The notes beneath the pieces were generated by a model. The model worked only from the letters and a program-made list of their open reading frames with translations. It had not been told where the DNA came from and searched no databases. Positions 1-10,573 of a stretch of 64,000 bases of DNA are shown here, piece by piece (within the stretch, counting starts at the first letter, position 1; every line of letters starts with the position of its first letter). The DNA comes from Lithodes maja (Eukaryota > Arthropoda > Malacostraca > Decapoda > Lithodidae): the NCBI GenBank assembly GCA_037953745.1, contig JBAKBP010003076.1, forward strand, positions 93,797 to 157,796. Reading direction: 5' to 3'. The translations under genes were made by a program, and so were the position numbers.

Positions 1-374
1 AATATCGAAAAATAAAACAGAGAATCATAATAGTTAACTATTTAACATATCGCATATCGCGGAATAGTAGTAGTGACGTTATTGAGGAAGAAACTCTCGT
101 GCAACTAACAAATTAATAGTGTAAGTTCGGGCCGGGCATAAGAGAGACAGGAAGTGATTAGGGCAGTGATGATTCTGTTTCATAAGTTTATCGAAAGTGT
201 TACTTAAAGTTAAAACCAAAGCCAATGTTAGTGATTGGAAGCTCGAACAAGTCCTAACCACAAAACAGTGCCCCCCCCCCCCCCCCCCACCGCCCTCTCT
301 CTCTCTAGCCCCCTTCCCTCCCCTGCGTCGTTACATACAAGAAAGTCGAGTGAAATATTCTTATAATGTTAGAT
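1..374. other. Leader region without a gene; poly-C tract
   Basis: I see no coding signal here. An 18-base C homopolymer at 271-288 is followed by CT-rich sequence. Short open frames on both strands have no recognisable motif. The end of this stretch may be the 5' untranslated region of the LINE that follows, because an ATG at 375 opens a Cys-containing frame. Confidence 0.5.
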
Positions 375-1440
375 ATGAATACCAATGACGTTTGCAATAA
401 CTGTAGGGACACAGTGAGAGACAAACGGGGCACACAATGCCAAATATTGGTGCTGCGTAGGACTTTTACCACCGATAAACAATGCTTATAATAATAAGGG
501 GAAGAACTTCCATATTTGCAACAACTTTGCCGAGTTCACCATGTAAATCATCCAGACTGTGGAAAAAAACAGAGGTACAAGATAGACCTAAATATTGCCA
601 AGATGCGGTGTTATTCCATCAAAATTGGGGAAGCACACCAGGAATTTCCCCTCATACATCCCTGACCACAACCGTATCGAATTCAATTACTCATATTTCG
701 TCTCACCCAAAACAACCAGCAACACCTCCTTCTGAACAAACACTCCCAACTCCTCCCTCACAAAAACTCACATCAGCCCCCTCCCCACCACCTCGCAACA
801 CCGCAACGTCACCAAATACCACACCGCGCGCCGCCGCCTCCCGCCTCCCCACATGACCCGCCCACACCGCCCCCCTCCACACCTCCGCCATCTGCCTACT
901 TACGCCCGGCAGATCATGACACCCAGCCCCCCTCTACACCACCTCATAACACCACACCATCCCTAAACCACACCACTATTTCCCCCAACTACCAGGCCTC
1001 CCCCTCCCAGACCCAACTAGCCCCGCAACATAGCTCACCACATAACAGCTCTCAGTCACCTTCACCAATATGCAGGTATTACATGAAAAGACGGTGATAT
1101 TGGAGGAAAATGTAGATTTGCCCACCCACAAATTTGCAACAGACTGATAAGTGATGGAAAATGCAGATTTGATGAAAATTGCAGATACCACAACACAACC
1201 ATCTGCAAGTCGTCACTTAAAGAAAAGACCTGCTATGATACTAACTGCCACGATTTTCATATTAGAGGTACATGGAGGTATGCAAGAAACATCACAAATG
1301 GTACTGGTAACCCCAAAAACACATCACAAATGGTACTGGTAACCCCAAAAACACATCACAAATGGTACTGGTAACCCCAAAAAATCTCCAGCTTCGCGAG
1401 GACGAGACAGAGGAAGAAGGCAAGGAGACAACTGGCAGAT
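375..1440 (+). pseudogene. LINE ORF1 remnant with CCCH-type zinc fingers
   Basis: ORF1 products of LINEs are nucleic-acid-binding chaperones that package the element RNA. This one starts at an ATG at 375 with a CxxC pair soon after, then frameshifts. The middle (about 600-1060) is low-complexity Pro/Thr/Ser-rich coding. From 1111 to 1257 one open frame shows two good CCCH fingers: Cys codons at 1135, 1162 and 1180 followed by His, then another C-x8-C-x4-C-x3-H. An earlier finger (Cys at 1071 and 1111) is broken by a frameshift. CCCH fingers usually bind single-stranded RNA, so RNA binding is a reasonable inference. The product is not expressible as one protein. Confidence 0.6.
1289..1384 (+). 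repeat. 32-bp tandem repeat, three copies
   Basis: A unit beginning ACATCACAAATGG recurs at 1289, 1321 and 1353 with near-perfect identity. It lies between ORF1 and the endonuclease frame of the LINE. Because 32 is not a multiple of three, copy-number change shifts the reading frame here. Confidence 0.9.
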
Positions 1441-1445
1441 GAAGA

Positions 1446-4400
1446 TTAGGAGATTGACGGAGATGGAAGAGCACATATAATACCTAGAGCACCTCCTGGC
1501 CTCCCAAGAGTGGCGAGTACCTCCCGAAGACTATTAGAAACACATAGTTCTCCAAACAATCTCTCCCCACTCTTGTTTGCAAATATCCAAGGCCTAAAAA
1601 ACAGAACCATCAACAAAGTACCATTTATTAGGGGCCTGCTAGAAGAAGGAAACGCTATATTTGCGGCTCTCACAGAAACTCGCATTAAAGATCAAGAGGA
1701 TAGTGAAATATGGATTCCTGGTTATAACCTACAGTACACAGGGCGGACAGAAAGCATAGAACACGTGGAGGTGTAGCCTTGTACATCTACGACTCACTGA
1801 TATGTACTGAATTCCTAAATAACAGTAATGAAGTGGTGGAAATACTGGGAGTTAAAATAGAATCCATAAATTTAGCAGTTATTGTAACATACAGGCCTCC
1901 GGACTCATCCTTAGAATAATTCAAAACCCAGCTCAACAAAATAAAAGCAGAAGTGGAAGCACTGGGGAACCCAACACCAAATAGTATGTGGCTAGGAGAC
2001 TTTAACCTACCAAACATTAAATGGAGACAAGTAGAAAACCAAGTAGTGGCAAATAACACCATGGAAGCAAATACGAGAGAGCTTTTAAAACTTTGCGACT
2101 TTTTTAGTCTTACCCAACATATTGCCGAACCCACACAGGAAAACAATATCTTCGACCTGGTCTTCACTAACAATGACTCTCTAGTACACAGCATAAACAT
2201 ATCGGACACAACATACTCAGATCATAAATTAATCGAGATCAAAACAACCTTAGCAAGTGTTCAGACAACCTCAGAATCGAGACCAAGAACCGGCCCTTTC
2301 AGTAAATTTAACTTCAATAACAAAAACATTAGGTGGGAAGAGGTAAATCAAGAAATGGAGGAAATAGACTGGGAAGATTTAATGAATAACCTGACACCAG
2401 CAGAATGTCTAGTCCTAATAACAGAAACCATGACCCAAATTTGTAGCCACCACATACCTGAAAGACAAACAAGACGAAGAAGCAAACAAGATCGGGAAAG
2501 AAGGAAGCTATACAGAAGAAGAAAATTACTCACACAACGACGCACACATCAAAATCTACAGGATAGGCAAAAGGCCAAAATAGATAGAGAAATTGTGGAA
2601 ATTGAACATAGGCTAAGAATATCATATGAACTACAACATATGGAAGAGGAGAGGAAAGCTATTGCAGGTATAAAGGAAAATTCCAAGTACTTCTTTTCAT
2701 ATGCCAAACTAAAGGCTAAATCAGAATCAAACATCGGCTAACTAAGCAAAGGGGATGGGTCATTCACAGGGGACAAAAAGGAAATGAGCGAACTCTTATG
2801 CCGGCAGTGTGAAATGGCCTTCAGTGAGCCTGATGAAACAAAAGCCATCAGAGACCAAAATATATTTTTCATGGAAACCTCCCCCACGGAAGCCTCCCAG
2901 ATGCTGGATATTAATTTCGGTCCAAAAGACATAGAAAAGGCCATTTCCAACATGCCATCCCACTCGGCACCAGGCCCGGACTTCTGGAATTCGATCTTAA
3001 TGAAGAAATTTAAGGAAAACCTCTCAAAACCCCTGGTTATAATGTAGAGAAGGAGTCTAGACACTGGTGAAATACCAGATAGCTTAAAAAACTCAATAAT
3101 TGCCCCACTGCATAAAGGAGGGAGTAAAGCACTACCAAAGAACTACCGCCCGGTAGCTCTAACCTCCCACTTCATTAAAGTTTTCGAGCGAGTCCTGCGA
3201 ATCAAAATCTCAGCATTCATGGAGGCAAATGAACTACACAACACCGGTCAACATGGGTTCAGAGCGGGAAGATCATGTCTCTCACAACTTTTGGAACATT
3301 ATGACAAAATTCTTAAAGCGCTAGAAGAAAAGAAAAACGTTTATGTCATCTACACCGATTTTGCCAAGGCATTTGATAAATGTGACCATGGTACACAAAC
3401 TAAAAGCAAAAGGTAGAACGGGGAAAATCGGACGGTGGATATACAATTTCCTCATCAACCGGAAACAATCAGTAGCAGTAAACCAAGTCACACCTGAGCC
3501 TTTGGATTTAAAAAGCTCAGTGCCCCAAGGAACAGTGCTCGCGCCCTTCTGTTCCTCATTCTAATTTGCGACATAGATACCAACACAAGACACAGTACGG
3601 TGTCGTCTTTTGCGGATGACACAAATTTAAGCAAGATCGTAAACACACAAGAGGACATGGGCCAGCTGCAGGAAGACATAAATGTAGTGTTCCAGTGGAC
3701 CAGGGAAAACAATATGCAATTCAATGAAGAAAAATTCCAATTAATAAGGTACGGAGAAAATAATGTCATTAAAGAGAACACAAACTACCTAACAGAATCT
3801 AACCACATAATAGAACGGAAAGACAGTGTGAAAAACCTTGGGGTCTGAAAATATGGGTTTCAAAGAACATAACCAGGTCAAAGTTGCGGCTGCGAAACGT
3901 TTAACGGGTTGGATTCTGCGTACATTTAAAACATGCGGTGAATTACCTATGATAACGCTCTTCAAATTTCTAGTGCTACCGCGGCTTGAATACTGTAGCG
4001 TATTAACATCCCCATACAAAACATGTGAAATAAATAACTTAGAGAGTGTACAAAGAAATTTCACTTCGCATATAAGTTCGGTAAAACAGCTACACTATTG
4101 GGATCGTTTAAGAGCACTGAACCTGTACTCGCTGGAACGTAGAAGAGAACGTTACCTAATAATATACACGTGGAAAATCGCAGAGGGTTTAATACCAAAC
4201 CTACATACTCCGATAGTCATGAAATTCAGTGATAGGAGTGGCTGGGAATGCAATATCCCCCGGATGAATAACAGGGGTGCTATGGGCTCTCTGCGAGAGG
4301 GCTGGTTATCACACAGAGGCCCACGTCTCTTCAACAAACTCCCACGGCGAGTAAGAGACATGAGGGGCGTCTCTTTGGACAACTTTAAGAGAGCCCTCGA

Positions 4401-4527
4401 TGTCGAACTGCAAAAAGTGCCAGACGAGCCCATCTTCGCAAGGGAGCGGGCTGTCTCTTCAAACAGTCTGCTGCACCAAAACACAACCCCCAACGAGGGG
4501 CGACACGCTCCTCGGTGCTGCTAGGAG
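1446..4527 (+). pseudogene. LINE ORF2: endonuclease plus reverse transcriptase, inactivated
   Basis: ORF2 would nick target DNA and copy the element RNA from the nick. The endonuclease spans about 1560-2240 with the motifs TETRIKD, LGDFNLP and SDHKLI. The RT spans about 2900-3850 with the finger motif NYRPVALTS, the YTDFAKAFD motif, VPQGTVL and FADDTN. The C-terminal region to 4524 has the usual LEYCSVL and LYSLERRRER blocks. Lesions: a frame change near 1765, a TAA just before 1925, a TAA at 2739-2741, a TAG at 3045-3047, frame changes near 3390 and 3560, and a further frame change near 3840. The catalytic Asp pair is intact, so inactivation is by frame damage rather than active-site loss. 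Confidence 0.85.
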
Positions 4528-4570
4528 AGTGGCGAACACAACCTTAGGTAACCTTAGGTAGGTTAGGTAA

Positions 4571-4640
4571 TGTCTTAGAATCTCAAAACTAATATACTAA
4601 ACATGAGGGAGAAGGGTGTCCAGTAAAATTGAGTAGTATT
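4571..4640 (+). mobile_element. Fragment of the ~320-bp TTAA-flanked repeat family
   Basis: The stretch contains TCTTAGAATCTCAAAA and AACATGAGGGAGAAGGG, matching the 3' third of the copies at 8389 and 58467. It sits directly against the LINE tail, so one insertion probably truncated the other. Only about 50-60 bases are alignable. Confidence 0.55.
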
Positions 4641-4747
4641 CCCTTAATTGGCTGAAGTTTTAGTTTTGCGAGAGTTTATTCCGATGTGAACACTGATTGA
4701 TGTTACCCAGCATTTTGGTTTTCTTAGCTTTACATCTTTTGTGATGC

Positions 4748-4866
4748 TGAGAGAGAGAGAGCGCGCAAAGTGATACGCTAGAGGAAAAATTAATTGTATG
4801 CGTGTGTGAGAGAGAGAGAGAGAGCGAGAGAGAGCTAAGTGATACGCTGGTGGGAAAATAATTGTA

Positions 4867-4924
<58 letters not shown>

Positions 4925-4941
4925 CGAGAGAGAGAGAGAGA
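4748..4941 (+). repeat. (GA)n and (GT)n microsatellites with a short duplicated spacer
   Basis: GA tracts at 4751-4760, 4809-4834 and 4917-4941 surround a long GT tract at about 4868-4916. The spacer containing GTGATACGCT and AATTGTAT occurs twice, about 60 bases apart, so the cluster grew by duplication of spacer plus microsatellite. Apparent ORFs of about 100 codons here are simple-sequence artefacts. Confidence 0.9.
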
Positions 4942-7900
4942 GTACAAAGGAGTACAAAGGAAATCAAGCAACAAGTGGGTAAGGGAACTACTGCCCTGGA
5001 ACTAATGTCCGTGGCAGGATTAGGAAGTTAGTAGGGGACAAATGGGTTAGTAACTGAGGGGAGGATAAAATAAAGTTATTCATTTACAAACGCAGTCAGT
5101 CGCGGGTTTGATGCGAGATATTTGTCTTGGCGAAGTTTAAATGAATCAACTGTGCTGCAGTCTATAACATCTCGGGGAAGCCCATTCCATTGAATTGATT
5201 GAAGAAGAAATTTTTAGCTTCGTGTGAGTTAAAAGATTTACCAATAATTTTGCACCCGTTTCCCCGCGTGTAATTAGAGTGGTCGATAGTGAAGTACTTA
5301 CTACAGTTCATATTGTGATGCCTTTGATGATTTTGAACACTTGAATTAAGTCACCTCTTAATCTGCGCTGGGTTAAAGGAAATAGATTTAATTCTCTAAG
5401 ACGCTCCTCGTATGGTTTGTTCTTTAGGCTAGGTATCATTTTGGTAACTCTATGTTGAACTCGTTCTAGCTTGTCTATATCTTTTTGGTAATAAGGGCAC
5501 CAGGATTGAACGCAGTATTCCAGAAGAGGGCGGACTAAGGAATTGTAAAGGGTTAGGATAACATCTTTGGATTTATGCTCAAATGACCTGCCTATAAAGC
5601 CAATTATTTTGTTTGCCTTCTTAACAACTTCTGGATATTGTTGACTCGGTTTTAGGTTACTCGATATTGTTACTCCCAGATCAGTTTCTCTGTTTACATT
5701 CTTAAGCTGAGTGTCATTCATCGAATAGTTTGCTTTCTCATTTAGGTATCCGATATGTAGTACTTTACATTTATCCGCATTGAAACTCATTTGCCAAATT
5801 TGGGCCCAACATGACAACTTATCTAGATTGTGTTGCATATCGTAAAAAAAATCTTTTGAGAGTACGCTATTTGCAATTTTTGTATTGTCAGCGAATTTTG
5901 AGATTGTACAGGTGAGACCCTCATCTATGTCATTGATGTATATTAGAAAGAGAATTGGTCCTAGTACCGATCCCGAGGGTACCCCGCTACTTACATTGGT
6001 CCATTTAGATGCCTTACCGTTTATGACTACTCTTTGCTTTCTGTCGCTGAGCCAATTTTCTATCCATTTCAACACACCGTCTTGTATTCCATGCGCTTTT
6101 AGTTTTAGCAGTAAACGTTTGTGGGAAACTTTGTCAAAGGCCTTTTGAAAATCAAGGTATATAATATCTACAGCTTTACTCTCATCGTAGAGGTTGAGGA
6201 TATCGTGGAAGAAGTCTAAGAGGTTTGTTAAACAGGAACGTTTTTTACGAAAGCTGTGTTGAGTTTCTTTAAGTATGTTATTATCCTCTAAGTGATTTAC
6301 GAGTCTGTCTCTTATGAGCGTTTCTAGCATTTTACATACAACTGAGGTTAAGCTAATTGGACGATAGTTACTGGGTAGGGATTTGCTGCCTTTTTTTTAA
6401 TATCGGTGTTACGTTGGCTAGCTTCCACTGATCAGGCATAGTTCCAGACTGCAAGGAGTTATTGAACAGCAATGTCAGTGGTTTAGAGAGCTCATCCTTA
6501 GATTCCTTTAGGACTCTAGGTGAGATTGTATCAGGTCCAGGTGTTTTATTTACCTTGAGTTTATCTAAACAATTCAATACTTCTCTCTCTGTAACGGTGA
6601 TATTGCTTAGAACATCTGAATTATCAATCTGAATCGGTGATGGTGTAGGGATATCAATGAGGTCTTCCGTTGTAAAAACTGATGCAAAGAAGGTATCGAG
6701 GGCATTACTCATTTGTACGTCGTCTTTGGTGTATTCTCCATTTTCATCGACTAACGGTCCAACAGTTGAAGTAACTACTTTTTTCTTTCTGATATAATTA
6801 TAGAATTATTTCGGGTTTGTTTTACTTTGATTAGCAACATGTAACTCCAGGGTCTTTTTACTTTGCTTAATTAACTTTTTGGCTTTGCGTCATAGCTCTA
6901 CAAATTTCACCCGTTCTTCGTAATTTTGTAAAAATTTTAATCTATCATTAGCAAACTTTTTAGAAAGCAGACAGTTTGAAATATTTTTATTCCACCATTT
7001 GGGCTTATTATTATGGCCTGTACGCCGTAATTTCGATGGTATGCAGTCCTGCACTGCTTTTAGGTAAGTGGTTTTGAATAATTCCCAAGATGTATTTTTG
7101 TCGTTATTGTTAATTAAAATGCTCCAGTCAGTTTCTTTAAACATTGACTAAGTTTATGAAAGTTTGCTTTCTTGAAATTAGGGATTTTTCGATGCTGCTA
7201 TTTGGTTCGTTACTAGTAAACTTTAAAGTGAAAGTTATTGTACGATGGTCGTCGCTGTTACTGAATTCATCACCAACATTCAAATTCTCTATTAATTCTT
7301 CTTTTGTTGCAAGTACAAGGTCAAGAACGATATTACCACGGGTCGGCGATCGAACAAATTGATAGAGTGAACTCTCTTTCAAGTTCGCATACAAGTAATG
7401 TCCGGAGTGTGAAGTAAGAGTATCGCCCCACTTGGTCACATGTAAATTAAAGTCGCCAAAAAATATGGTATCTTGTGAGTTACTTACATCTGCAATTTGT
7501 TCATATATATTTCGGTCAGTTTGCACTGATTGAGCTGGAGGTCTGTATATTAATGCAAGTATTATTTTTGTACCTTTATTATTCTTTATTAGCACAAAAG
7601 ATGTGTCGACGTTCACAATTGGAGGTTTTGACAAGAGGGTCGGGTTAAGACTTTCTTTGATATAAAATAAAACGCCACCTCCATTTTTATTTATTCGGCT
7701 GTTCTCAAACATTACATAACCGGGAAGTGAATACTCTGCTAAAAAGTCTCCATCTTCTGTATTGAGCCAAGATTCTGTTATGCCAATCACATCATATTTT
7801 TCTGTAAACACTAGTTCCTCTAAATCTGAAAATGTATTGCGTATGCTACGAGCGTTTGCATAGAAAACCTTTAAAGTTGCAGTTTTAGAACTCACAGAAT

Positions 7901-8160
7901 GTTCTTTAATCGAATTTTTGGTTCTGGTCGGATCTACATTTACATTCTTGGCTGTCCTCGGTCCTCGGTCGTTATCCCTGGCAGTTTTGAATTTGGGTCG
8001 TGTTGGTGGAGCTTTATCCAAATTCGCGGTTCTTTACGGATTAGCATTTAATTCCCTTGCAGGTTGCCATCATTGCTGTCTTCGGTCCTCCTTCCTGGTT
8101 GTCCTGTGCTGAGTCGATTTCTTCTCCGAAAATCCTTCACGCATCGTTGAGAAGACGCCC
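4942..8160 (-). mobile_element. CR1/L2-like LINE family, copy A
   Basis: The element reads right to left. Endonuclease comes first (8021-7137), then the linker and RT, ending with a 3' untranslated region whose last bases contain the repeated TACAAAGG block (+ strand) against a GA microsatellite. Copies B (52789) and C (63314) share the same 3' end. Relative to B and C, copy A lacks roughly 90 bases of the 3' UTR. Its 5' end merges into a (GA)n/(CA)n tract at 8162-8227. Confidence 0.85.
5076..8155 (-). pseudogene. LINE copy A ORF2 (endonuclease and RT), inactivated
   Basis: The endonuclease frame 8021-7137 has the YDVIGITESWLN, FFGDFNLHV and SDDHRTI motifs in the right order. The linker frame continues 7144-6890 and 6712-6368. 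The RT frame 6330-5308 carries YLDFQKAFDKV. Two conserved RT positions are changed: GVPQG is GVPSG, and FADD is FADN, which removes a catalytic aspartate. Copy B at 53009 has the intact forms. Frame breaks lie near 7140, 6880, 6370 (in a run of A/T) and 5310. The coding end is placed at the TAA equivalent to copy B, 5076-5078. The copy is dead by both frame and active-site damage. Confidence 0.85.

Positions 8161-8161
<1 letters not shown>

Positions 8162-8227
<66 letters not shown>
8162..8227 (+). repeat. (GA)n-(CA)n compound microsatellite
   Basis: About 15 GA units run directly into about 18 CA units. The tract marks the 5' boundary of LINE copy A. ORFs drawn across it are artefacts of the dinucleotide repeat. 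Confidence 0.95.
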
Positions 8228-8388
8228 TATGGACCCAATTGCAGAAGCCCCATATGACCGACCTGCAGATTCCACCCACCATATTCTTCCATATTTTCCC
8301 CATTTTTTCGAGATCATTCCTGAAACTTAAAGGAAAAAATAGAAGCAAAAGAAAAACTAAATCCTTCGAAACTATTCATGAAACTCGT

Positions 8389-8715
8389 AGGGGAAGTTTT
8401 TTAGTTTATTCCCTAGACCTCCATCAAGCTTAAAATGATAACACCTTGACCACCTTTCAAGATAATGTATATATTTTTAAGTAGAAAAATGTGCCGGTCA
8501 TAGGCCGGCTTCTCTTAAATTACAGGAAGAAATCGACATCTAAATGGCACAAAAGGTCTTAAAATTGACATAAATGGGGCGAAAGTTTTTATTATTGCCA
8601 AACTAATGGGACAAACATCTTAAAATATCAAGAAGAATGGGGATAAACATGAGGGAGAAAGAGGTCAAAAAAAAAATCCCTCAAGTGGAAATATCTAGAC
8701 CCTTAGGAATGAGTC
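8389..8715 (+). mobile_element. TTAA-type ~320-bp dispersed repeat, copy 1
   Basis: This non-coding repeat shares ordered blocks with copies at 49826, 57746 (reverse), 58467 and 60480. The blocks are CCTAGACCTCCATCA, a GTGCCGG...CCGGC inverted core, AAATGGCAC followed by AAAGGTCTTAAAATTG, AACATGAGGGAGAAAG, and CCCTCAAGTGGAAAT at the right end. Terminal TTAA is not preserved in this older copy. Better copies have short terminal inverted repeats and TTAA flanks, so a non-autonomous DNA transposon is the best guess. Confidence 0.65.
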
Positions 8716-8863
8716 TCCTTTGATCTCGAACCCTGGATGCGAGCCATTGATTCGAAGCCCCGAATATTCTCTGAGTACAAGGGGTGTCACACGAGCATTT
8801 TTTACGTCAATTATTTTTATCGGATTTTTCCTGGAAATATTTCGGTATTATCAGCATTATATT

Positions 8864-9519
8864 GTGTACGGTCGCGCTAATAAGTCATGTCCCAGCTGGC
8901 ATTACATTTGGCTTGCTCTGTGCTGTATTAATGTCTGTGAGATGTTGTTGTTGTTGTTGTTTTTCCCCAAGCTGCCTGGCCGAACAGCCCCAAGGCCCTG
9001 AGCAAGGCCAAGGCCACAACCGAGCGCCCCCACAGAACCCTCCCCGCCGACCACAATAAAGCCTGGGTGACCGAAGCCACTCCATGGCGGGGAGCTGAGG
9101 AGGGCGCGGAAACGCCCTGGAAACCAAAGCCCCACCCAGGGCCCTGTGCCCCTCAGCAATTATGAAGAGAAAGTTGAGGGGCAAAGGAAAGATGTGACGC
9201 TTTGGCTTCCAATCTTGGTAGATTAGGAGGTCAATCCACGCAAGAGACGCCGTCACTTGAGATCTAGAAAATATATAAGTAAAAGGAGCAGTCAGAGTAA
9301 GCTATGGGTATGGCAGAGATCGCTTAGTTCTCACTCTGATAGACCAGCCCATCACCATCACATCATCATCTGTGAGATGTTGAATAGGGTGGGTAAGTGT
9401 AGGAACATGTTTGTATATTTCACTCGAAATGAAGAAATGAAGCTTAGATATTGCTGATACCAATTATTGATCAACACATACTTGGTGCCGAGACATCACT
9501 TATTAGCGCGATTGTACAC
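8864..9519. mobile_element. MITE with GTGTAC termini, split by a SINE
   Basis: The left end GTGTACGGTCGCGCTAATAA is matched in inverted orientation by ACTTATTAGCGCGATTGTAC at 9498-9517, giving terminal inverted repeats of about 22 bases. Without the internal SINE the element is about 220 bases and has no coding capacity. It lies head to head with a second copy starting at 9520. The superfamily cannot be assigned from these ends alone. Confidence 0.65.
8948..9368 (-). mobile_element. SINE-like insertion with perfect 14-bp target duplication
   Basis: The 421-base insert is flanked by TCTGTGAGATGTTG at 8934-8947 and again at 9369-9382. On the - strand it ends in A4 plus (CAA)n, typical of a retroposed tail. 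The body is GC-rich (for example GGGGCACAGGGCCCTGGG on the - strand), unlike its AT-rich host MITE. No clear A or B box is visible, so its RNA ancestor is unknown. The uninterrupted sister MITE at 9520-9734 shows the empty site, confirming the insertion. Confidence 0.75.
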
Positions 9520-9734
9520 TCGGCCTAATAAGTGATATCTCGGCACCAAGTATATTTTGATCCATAATTGGTATCGGCAATATCTATACTTGATGTATTA
9601 ATTTCGAGGGGGATATACAAACCTATACCTATACACTTAACCACACTATTCAACATCTGGCAGAAGTTATTACAGCCCAGAGCGAGCCAAACGTAAGGAC
9701 AGCTGAGACGTGACTTATTAGCGCCTCCGTACAC
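9520..9734. mobile_element. Second copy of the GTGTAC MITE, inverted
   Basis: About 215 bases that are the reverse complement of the neighbouring MITE, ending GCGCCTCCGTACAC. Together the two make a long imperfect palindrome; the central arms (about 9440-9509 and 9521-9590) are roughly 90% matched by eye. The inner end lacks the outermost GTGTACGGT and reads CTCGGCCTAATAAG instead, so the junction is slightly eroded. Confidence 0.65.
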
Positions 9735-10057
9735 TTAAATGTGGGTGTTTATAAGTCTGTTTTATTTTCATTTGTTTATTTTATTGTTGTTATTATTCGT
9801 TTGTCCTGCTGACTGTTAATCGAGTCCTATACCTGCTGATTTATCGGTAAATAATGGAACAATCTGAAACTACCCTTTCTCTGCTTTATACAAATACCAA
9901 GTTTTCAAAATTCACAACATATTTCGCTTCTAAATCAACGTAATAGCGGAGTAATTAGAGTAATTAAGGCGAGGACATTATACTTTACTGGTCGGGAAAA
10001 AAAAAAGAGACGACTACACTTGATGATTTTGCGTTGTAAGTACTATACGCGGTGTCA

Positions 10058-10060
<3 letters not shown>
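9735..10060. other. AT-rich stretch without recognised features
   Basis: I see no gene or named repeat here. It is AT-rich DNA between the MITE pair and a GA microsatellite. Confidence 0.5.

Positions 10061-10123
<63 letters not shown>
10061..10123 (+). repeat. (GA)n microsatellite
   Basis: About 31 uninterrupted GA units. Flanking sequence shows no gene. Confidence 0.95.
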
Positions 10124-10124
<1 letters not shown>

Positions 10125-10449
10125 AGTGGGGGAGAGCGAGAGTGCGTCCTTTTATATTATTATTTGTTTTCATATTATCAGATATGGACCTTTGATGGAA
10201 GCACCTCAGACATATTTCCTTTTATTTCTACTTCCAAAGGAATATTGTGATCGTGTATTTGGCTACATAATACACACAAAATATATACTTTAACCTCCAG
10301 ACATATTTCGTACCCCTTTTGAGAGGACATTGAGAGAGGTTGCCAATAAGAGTGAAATAATAATGTTCGCGCATCATTAAAAGCCTCACACAAGAAATAT
10401 TGGGGTATTGTCTCCAAGCAGGGCAAAGGGTTCTCATTCACTCACACTC

Positions 10450-10471
10450 CCTCTCCCCCCCCCCCCTCCCC

Positions 10472-10559
<88 letters not shown>

Positions 10560-10573
10560 TTTTTTCTTTTTTT
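10450..10573 (+). repeat. C-rich tract, (CT)n microsatellite and T-rich tail
   Basis: C homopolymer-like sequence (10454-10466) leads into about 38 CT units to 10553, then a T-rich block to 10573. The T-rich block is probably the 3' A tail of the LINE that follows on the - strand. Confidence 0.9.

Larger units (their letters stand above)
375..4570 (+). mobile_element. Decayed non-LTR retrotransposon (LINE), nearly full length
   Basis: The element reads in order: ORF1 with a Pro/Thr-rich region and CCCH zinc fingers, an apurinic-type endonuclease, reverse transcriptase, and a 3' tail with repeated CCTTAGGTAA/GGTTAGGTAA units at about 4540-4570. The RT keeps the Y-x-D-F-x-K-A-F-D and FADD motifs. 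The C-terminal domain resembles CR1/L2/Jockey-type elements. Frameshifts and in-frame stops show it is dead. The 5' limit is uncertain; 375 is the first plausible start codon. Confidence 0.8.
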
